A DNA stretch of 64,000 nucleotides from Lithospermum erythrorhizon (Eukaryota; Streptophyta; Magnoliopsida; Boraginales; Boraginaceae), in contig JADFUC010001275.1 in NCBI GenBank assembly GCA_019722365.1, positions 120,742-184,741 on the forward strand, in the 5' to 3' direction. A model generated the notes under the pieces. The model searched no databases and had not been told where the DNA came from. It worked only from the letters and a program-made list of their open reading frames with translations. Numbering within the stretch: position 1 is the stretch's first letter; each line of letters starts with the position of its first letter. Of the stretch, positions 57,010 through 64,000 are shown in pieces. The translations under genes and the position numbers were made by a program.

Positions 57010-57485
57010 AATATGAATACAAAAGTACTTACAACGCAGAGAAATACAATTGCCAACAACTTTCATGAAGCTTCCTTTGAACTCCAATCTACTAGCACCA
57101 TAATATGGCAATGCCTCTTGTTGATCCACGCGGGGTGGATGAATCGATACTTGGATCTCTTTAGAAACAAGCGGGGGAGATTGGATGGAAGAATCAAAGA
57201 AAAATATCTCAAGTTTTGCACTTGAGTTTACGGCTCCAAGGAGAGGGAGGAGGTTGTGTGGTTTTGTGAACTAGGGTTAGATTTTGATTGTTATGATAAA
57301 ACCTAATAAGTCTACCGCTATATATAGGCTCTCAATTAACACGATAGCTCACGTTAATTTAACTAATGACTTGATTGATTTAATTAACTCATTCGTAAGT
57401 AACTAACAATTCATTAATAAGTAACTAACAAGTTACTAACAAGATCAACTAACTATTTAATTGAAATAACCAGTCCCGTTGAAAT
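57010..57485 (-). repeat. SIRE-type LTR fragment, minus strand
   Basis: On the minus strand 57095-57060 reads TTGGAGTTCAAAGGAAGCTT followed by CATGAAAG, matching TTGGAATTCAAAGGAGGCTT CGTGAAAG near 12921-12950. The neighbouring TATATATAG box, the ACCCTAGTTC-type block and TTAGTTACTTA repeats follow the order seen in 12600-12900. Confidence 0.5.
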
Positions 57486-57516
57486 ATAATCTTATATTAT
57501 CGTAGTTTCTCGGTGA

Positions 57517-59276
57517 TGTGACACGTGGGTGATATTAAAAATTTCGGAGAAAGTATTAAAATAATATTATACCGGTTAATTAGTAATATAATTCGATGGT
57601 AGTATAAATAATTTTGGAGTTTGTGTTGCTAATCCGAGTTGAGATTTACTGTGAGTAGTAACCCGAATTAAATTATGGAGTGTAGTATTTTATTTCATGA
57701 TAATATTATATACCATCTTTATACTTAATTTTTAAAGAAAAACAGAAAAAAAGGCAAACTTCTAGAAATTTTAAGTAGTTTCATGAAAACTAAGTGCAAG
57801 TTGGGAGTTTGTACAAAATATCAAATACCTCTTTGTCATTAAGTCTTGCATTTTTCTATTACAAAGAGAAGAAAGGATGAAGAAAAGAAAAAAACCATTC
57901 CTCGCTCCCGCCGTATGGTTAAATTACTCTCCCGTCTCCATTTTTGTTTCCAATCGAGCTTGAGGATCCTTCGTCAACCTTTAAACATCTAAGATCTTGT
58001 TTTTGATTCTTGAAATCTATTTATTTGAGTTAAAGTTGACTAATTATGTGATTATATTGACTTTTTATTTTAAAAGTTGGAAAAGTTAAAATCTTTTGAA
58101 CATACAAGTATAACCAGTTAAGGATCATTTTTTGAATATCTTGATCATAACATTCGAAGATAATGGAGATTCGGTTTTGGTTACTATTTTTTAGATCTAG
58201 TTTGACTTTTGAAGAAAATATGAAGAATAAATATTAAAAAATCTTCCCATTTAATAATATTTGGTTTTTGAAGAATCTTTGACATTTGGAGTTGACCCAT
58301 GAAATAAAGTTTTTATTTTGAAGTCGTTTTGTATTTATTATGATTTTTGGAAGATAAAGGGTTAGAATATATATAAAATACAAAATAAATACTCAACTTT
58401 TGAGAAAATTAAAACAATTGAACCCACATCTCCCCTACTACACCGTGCATGTTGCACAAAAAATTTGGAGTGATTTTAATTTGTGTACTATTTTTGTTGA
58501 TTTAATTACTAAAATATATTTTTGAATCAAAAGGAGATGAATTGGAGCTTGCAAAATGAAATTGATAATTTTTCAGTATCTTTGAAAATTGTATATAAGG
58601 CTTCATACTTAAATTTAGTAGTTTTAAAAATGGTTTTAACTATTTATTTTGATTTTTGGGTGCTAAATGAATAGAAATATATTTAAATGGAGAAAAATTG
58701 ATTTGTATTGTATAAAATATTTTGGCGAGAAAGCGTTTGGCTCCTAAAATATATTTTAAGCTGCATATTAATTATATCGGGGTTGTTTCATTTTTATTAT
58801 TAATTTATTTGGGAATTAAAGAAGTAAAGAGGGATAATATAAAAGCGAAAGGATTAATATTCTATTGTCTGCTCACAGGTAGGAGTGTCGGCGAGGATTA
58901 GGAGCTTTGGAATAAATTAGGTGTATGCTAGTTATCTATATTGTATCCTTAGTAGAGTTGTGGTAAATAGTTATTTATATTGTATATAGGGTGCTTGATA
59001 ATGAAATTGTATATGACATGATTAAGTATGGGTTGATGAGTTGCATTATGAGATATATATATGATGTGGAGATTTATTGATGGTTTGTGGATATTGTATA
59101 GTAATGTTTCTTTATCACAATGTTCTAGCTAGCCTGAAACTCTGAGATCTGATTGATATTAACACGATAGCTAGGCTACAAATGAGGTAGATAATGCTTA
59201 ATTATATTGAGTCTTGATGAATAAAACATGCTAGAAGACGAGCCACTTGAGGCTCCCTCTGAGGTAGAAGGTAGAA

Positions 59277-59319
<43 letters not shown>

Positions 59320-60056
59320 CTTTATATCTTGGCATTATTTAATTTTAATGGCACCGAGTAGTATTTATGATGGGATGTTAGTATTATGTTGATATTGTCT
59401 TATAAGTGTGGTTGATTGTTTTACTGTATTCATGGGAACTTCTATGTTGATTCATAAGTTGTGTATTTGATACATACGTTGATGCGTTTGACCTTATATT
59501 ATTATGCGTATTTATGATTTAAATTATGTCTATAATTATATATGCCTTTATACATGTGCATGTATGTGTGGTTGGTTACCACCCGTGCGATATTTATTCA
59601 CTAAGCAGAAACATCACTTTTCTCTATGGGCGGGTGTTTCGTACTGGAGTTGTTAGGAGTTGATTCTTCGAGGTTGAAGGCTGCGTTGACAAGTTGGTGA
59701 ATAAGATCGTAGAGTGAAGCGATAGTGGTATAAATCTCAGCGATCGCCGTCTATTATTTTCTCTTATCGAGTTTCAAAACTTATGTTGTCTTTTTGAGGA
59801 TTCGTGCTTAGTCCGTACTATTACTATGATGTATTATAGGGATTATGTAATTTATGATGTTTGGTCATATTAATTCAAGCTTTGATGTATGAGTGGTTAT
59901 GAGTGCATTTTCTTTGTTGTTGGTTACGCCCCGATGGACAAAAGTGTTTATTAATATCAAAGAAAGTTTTTTATGTTAATATCCATTGATTGGTGACTCT
60001 GCAGTGTTCGAGTTGATGGCGATCCCGACCTGGGAGCTGCACAGGCGGGTCGTTAT
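57517..60056 (+). repeat. Gypsy LTR copy 1
   Basis: Starts TGTGACACGTGGG and ends near GGGTCGTTATAA, about 2.54 kb. Its last 450 bp align with the end of the minus-strand LTR at 25708-26110 (GGGCGGGTGTTT, GTTGATGGCGATCCCGACC, CGGGTCGTTATAATTTT). Contains an uninterrupted (TA)n run at 59278-59315. It is followed directly by a second LTR rather than by a primer site, so it is a solo LTR or half of a tandem pair. Confidence 0.6.
59278..59315. repeat. (TA)n microsatellite
   Basis: About 38 bp of perfect TA dinucleotides inside gypsy LTR copy 1. Confidence 0.95.
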
Positions 60057-60374
60057 AATTTTAAATGTCGGATCCTGGGTTTTGGGTTTTTACGTGGTCT
60101 GTGGTTATGTGTCTAGGTCTAAGATGGTGGAGGAGTTGTCGATATTTGAATGTGTAGATGCGAACCTTCTTTGGATTGTTGTGAGGATGCCACAGATTTT
60201 CGTTTAGCTACGTGTGAGAACCCTTAGGGGAAGATCGAGATGAATCGGATTCGTTGTTACGAGCTGACATAAGTTTGGTAGCGATTAGTAAGTCGGGTTG
60301 AATATAAGAATTGAAGTTGGATATGTTGGAAATTTATTGGAGATAAAAGATATGCCAAAAGATGTTGGGAAAGA

Positions 60375-62816
60375 TGTAAAACCCGTAACGACTGCGTTAA
60401 TTAATAATTTAAAATGTGAGATTATTAAAATTGATTTACTATTAAAATTTGGAAACCACTTTTATATTTTGTATCGATAAATGTTAATGTTTTGGAAGTT
60501 AGTTGTCGAGATAAGTTAAAGCGAGAGGTATCGATTGAATTAAAAGCGTTAGGGTTTCGCCACTTAAGCTATTGGGCCAACCGCACCACATAAACCAACG
60601 AGTCCCCGAACCAAAAACACAAACCCCATGCTTCTTCCTTACCATGATCGGCGAACGTTTCCCCCCGCGCGAATTTTTTCTTGATTTCTCCTCCGTCTCT
60701 GGCTTTGGGCCTCATTTTGGAGAGCTTCCCCTCATCATCCTCTTCGATTCAAGGTAAAAAACGCCGAAACTTTTTGGGTATTTCTTGAGTTTCGACCATG
60801 TTGACTTTTTCCTTTTTTGGTTTAGGTTTTTATTTGTTTCAAATTGATTCTTGGGCTTCAAATTAGTTGTTCTTGAGTTGAAATTCCGTGTTGGATGTGA
60901 AATTTCGGAAGTTTAGGAGACGTTGACTTTTAGAATTTTAGTTTGACTTGATTTTGGAGTTATGGTATGTAATTATTATGCAGAGCCGAAATTATAGTAT
61001 AGAAGATTATAATAATCGATTTTAGGGGTGAAAAGTGTTGGAAAAGTTGGGTTGACTTTTTAGGTTGACTTCGGGACTTAATTCAGTATGTTAAAATGAG
61101 AAATATAATTATGTTTTGGACGTTTATTATAATTGTTTAGAGGTAAAATTGTGGTTTAAAAGTTGTTGGATGAGTTTATGATGAAATTAGTTTTATTAGT
61201 TTTTGAGTAGAAGTTGGGTTTTTGATTAGGAGGTTATTAATATGAATTAATTAGTTGGGAAAGCTAATAATTCGGATTGTTTGGAATTGTTTAAGGTGTT
61301 AGTATTTGGGTTAGTGTGAGGGCCAAAAGTTTAAGATTTAGGATTTAGTTGGAACTTTGTCGTTTAGTTTATCGTTGAAGTTTAACTAATAATATTTCAC
61401 TTAAACGGACTAATGGGTATTAAAGGTTGCTAAAAGATAATTTACAACAAAATTTGTAATGAAGTGTATTTTCGATTATTCTGTTTAGACTTCGGAACAC
61501 GGGAAAAGCTTCTTGAATCGATTGACTAGCAGCGTGGTGGATTCTAGCCAAGGTAGAGAGTTGCTCATTTCGTTTGATTACATATTTATGTTTGAGTGAA
61601 ATTATCACGATGGGGTGGTTGTGACTATGTATACGTATTTATGAACTTATGCGCTGTGATATAGTTGTGGAAATTGTGAAATGTTGAGTTGTATGGTGGT
61701 TGTGTTAGATGCATTATAGTAGTAGTTATATGATATTTTGTGTTGAGTATATTGTGTGGAGTCTTTATCTTGAGATGATTGTGTGGTTGTTGCTGGTTGT
61801 TCTATCTTAGATTTGTTGTAGTTGTGGTGATAATTGTTCGGGTTGTGTATGTTGGTGATGTGTATGTTTGATGTGTTTGAATTATGAAATGGTTGAGTTG
61901 AGTATGTTTAGGATGATATGGAGTGTTGAGAGGGTAGGCACGGGAAAAGGATATGATGATGTTGGGTGTTCAAAGGGTGAGCCTGCCGGGAAAAGGATAT
62001 GATGTTGTTGGGTATTTGAAGGGTGAGCCTGCCGTGAAAAGGATGGAATATTATATGTGATATTGTTATGGTTTTATTTTGGAAGTTATTATATTTGGCC
62101 AGTATAAGCGTTGTGTTAAATTTATGTTGTTTCTTGTTTTGATTATGTGATATGAGACCTCTGGGTATAACATGTAGGTTAACGTAAGTTGAGTCCTCAA
62201 GGAAATGTATGTATGTTGATGATGACCATTTTGTGTTATGATCTTTATGGATAATTAATTTATTCTTTTATCGTACATATATATATACTTATTACATTTC
62301 ACGTCTATATATCTTTATTGTGTCTATAAATTCCGGATGTGGATAAGTTACCATCAGGGTGGTCGTTTTATTAGTATCGGTACCCTTCGCCTCAGTTAAC
62401 GGGTGCCATTGAAGCGGCAAGGTTAGGTGAGTTTCCGTTGACTTTACAGGTGAGAGGCGAATTGTTGAATCTCGGTTTTATGTGCTCGGTTTTCATATTT
62501 TGTTTTGGATGTTGAAGAATTGTAAACTATTTGTGGAGTATTTTTGGGACCTTGGTATGTAGTGGAGTTTTACACTTTGGTTTTTGGATTAGGCGTGCAT
62601 GATGGTTAAACTCCGTATTAAAACATTTTGAATTTTCGAAACTATTTCATTTTTGCTCCAGACTATCGGGTTTTGTGGTTATCAAGCAGGTGATTTTGTA
62701 TCAACCGTCGTGGTGACTTCGGATATCTGAGGTTGTCGCGACTCCAACCTCGAGGGGCGTGCGACTCGGCGGGTGGGTCCCCAATTATGATATCGGGCGC
62801 GGTTTCTAGCGGGTTA
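60375..62816 (+). repeat. Gypsy LTR copy 2 with internal tandem repeat
   Basis: Starts TGTAAAACCCGTAACG and ends at a primer site at 62818. Its first half aligns with the minus-strand LTR at 27.6-29.3 kb (TAAATGTTAATGTTTTGGAA, TGTCGAGATAAGTTAA, TTAGTTGTTCTTGAGTTGAA). A 53-bp-type repeat, GGGTGAGCCTGCCGGGAAAA followed by GGATATGATG.TGTTGGGT, occurs 2-3 times at 61930-62045. Confidence 0.65.
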
Positions 62817-62817
62817 T

Positions 62818-62832
62818 TGGTATGTGCCTACG
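62818..62832 (+). promoter_or_regulatory. Gypsy primer-binding site
   Basis: TTGGTATGTGCCTACGTCTAAAG here resembles TTGGTATCAGAGCCTAGGTTT, the tRNA-iMet primer site and following bases common in plant chromovirus gypsy elements, with a short deletion. It marks the end of LTR copy 2 and the start of the internal region. Confidence 0.5.
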
Positions 62833-62929
62833 TCTAAAGTTTTGTAAAATTTTGTGTCATGAGTGTTTATGAGTCTAACTTGTTTTATCTTCTTTCAGTA
62901 GGTATGCGGGGATGCCCATAGAGTTGGTC

Positions 62930-64000
62930 TTGTGGTCGAATCATGGACCAGCCCCAGGGAGTAGAGGTGTAGAGTAGAGAATTTGAGACTACTTCGGTTG
63001 TAGGGTGATCTTTGGAAGAGCCCGTGTTAGACTAGAGGCGCTAAAGTAGGAAGCTCTTGGTCTTTAGAGGAAGGGGCGTGGTGAGGCCGGTGAACCCAGC
63101 CCAAGGGTCCCCGGGAGGATGTGCATTTCCCGGAGTCGAGTATGAGAGATTTTGGAGAGGCGTGGGAGTAGTGCGAGGCCACCCCAGTACCCGACCAGCG
63201 GTGGGAGTGGTCACGGGCCACAATGCAGGCCAGCGGTGGCTCAGGAAGTGGTCGAGACCAAATTGCTAGAGAGTTTCTGAAGAGGGCACACGAGTTTACG
63301 TATTCTTGGAGGCATTAGAGAATGAGTTTGAGCAGATGGGTTTGGGGGATGGGATTGAAGGTCAGAGTTCGCGGTGTACCGGTTGTCGGGAGGAGCTAGG
63401 AGTTGGTGGAACCATGTCCGCAAAGATTTAGTGGCTAGGGGAGAAGATACCCGTCGCGTAGGGCCGATTAGGGGAACTCTTTAAACCAAAATTTACGTTT
63501 GGAGACTCGCCTTCTTATGCGATGGAGGTTGATCCGGATGCAACGGGGAAAGTGGGCCAGTTGATGGGTATGAAGAGAGGTTTAGCGACTTGTGCTGTTT
63601 GATTACGGGAGTGTACCCATTTGAGACTCTGGAGGAGGATCGAGGTTTTTGTCAAGTGAGACCTCTGATTCGTGAGAGACTGTCCTTGTTTACTTACACG
63701 ATTTTCACCCGGTTAAGGAATGCGACTGCGGTGGAGAGAGGACATAGCGAGAATCTAGAGGTGAAGAAAGAGAGGAGAAGTCTGATGTATTTGTTTCACG
63801 AGCCCGTACCGACAGAGGATTCGGAGGAACTTCAGCCAGCGCGCCCGGAGACGAGCAATTTGATGCAAATGCATTCGGCCAGTTTTCGGGGACTTTCTCG
63901 GGCGTCACCGTGTACCTCTAGAATGAGTGGTTTTCACGGTGGTATTTCTTGTGTTTGACGGATGTGCATGTTGATGTTACCCGGTGTGGAGCAATGCATT
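62930..64000 (+). pseudogene. Gypsy (chromovirus-like) gag remnant, runs off the window
   Basis: After an Arg/Gly-rich start (GRGVVRP near 63067, typical of these gags) come YVFLEALENEFEQMGLGDG (near 63297-63355), KFTFGDSPSYAMEVDPDATG (63490-63550) and, in the 63590-63958 frame, CCLITGVYPFETLEEDRGFC, VRPLIRERLSLFTYTIFTRL, NATAVERGHSENLEVKKERR. The last segment matches the conserved end of the retrotransposon gag domain (RxFxxGLRPxIRERV...AxxVER). Several stops and frameshifts separate the pieces; GGxSCV-like text at the end suggests the zinc-knuckle approach. The rest of the element lies to the right. Confidence 0.65.

Overview
The window looks like nuclear DNA from a flowering plant, probably a eudicot. 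It holds two intron-bearing plant genes, low gene density, AT-rich non-coding DNA, Stowaway and hAT miniature elements, and large amounts of Ty1/copia, Ty3/gypsy and some LINE sequence. I cannot name the species. No prokaryotic, organellar, rRNA, tRNA or CRISPR feature was found.

Layout. 0.2-3.2 kb (+): a four-exon gene for cytosolic ribosomal protein eS19, with a displaced first splice donor, an extended C-terminus and two miniature transposons in intron 3. 3.5-5.7 kb: a short minus-strand ORF and a frameshifted coiled-coil gene fragment. 5.68-33.28 kb: a nested retrotransposon block. Its outermost layer is one minus-strand copia element whose two 405-bp LTRs lie about 27 kb apart. Inside, left to right, are a Tat-type gypsy pol remnant, a SIRE-type LTR, a SIRE copia pol with an envelope-like ORF and 3' LTR, a 3.6-kb minus-strand gypsy LTR with internal tandem repeats, and another SIRE-type LTR. 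33.6-37 kb: a cluster of small DNA transposons with readable terminal inverted repeats (TIRs) and target-site duplications (TSDs), and a 32-bp minisatellite. 37.8-41.5 kb: an internally deleted copia element. 43.2-45.5 kb: unresolved TE-like sequence and a 165-bp tandem repeat. 47.67-50.69 kb (+): a complete ten-exon inositol oxygenase (MIOX) gene with every metal ligand conserved. 51.4-57.5 kb: SIRE-type LTR pieces, a SIRE gag fragment and a LINE tail. 57.5-64 kb: two adjacent gypsy LTRs, the second followed by a tRNA-Met-type primer site and a degraded gag that runs off the window.

The two host genes are functionally unrelated (translation; myo-inositol catabolism feeding cell-wall sugar and ascorbate metabolism). 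Nearly all TE coding regions are broken by stops and small indels, so no autonomous element is present. I found no convincing new multi-gene system. The main points of interest are the state of the eS19 gene, the nesting structure, the SIRE envelope-like ORF, the paired gypsy LTRs, the well-bounded MITEs, and whether the dense short indels are biological or assembly error.
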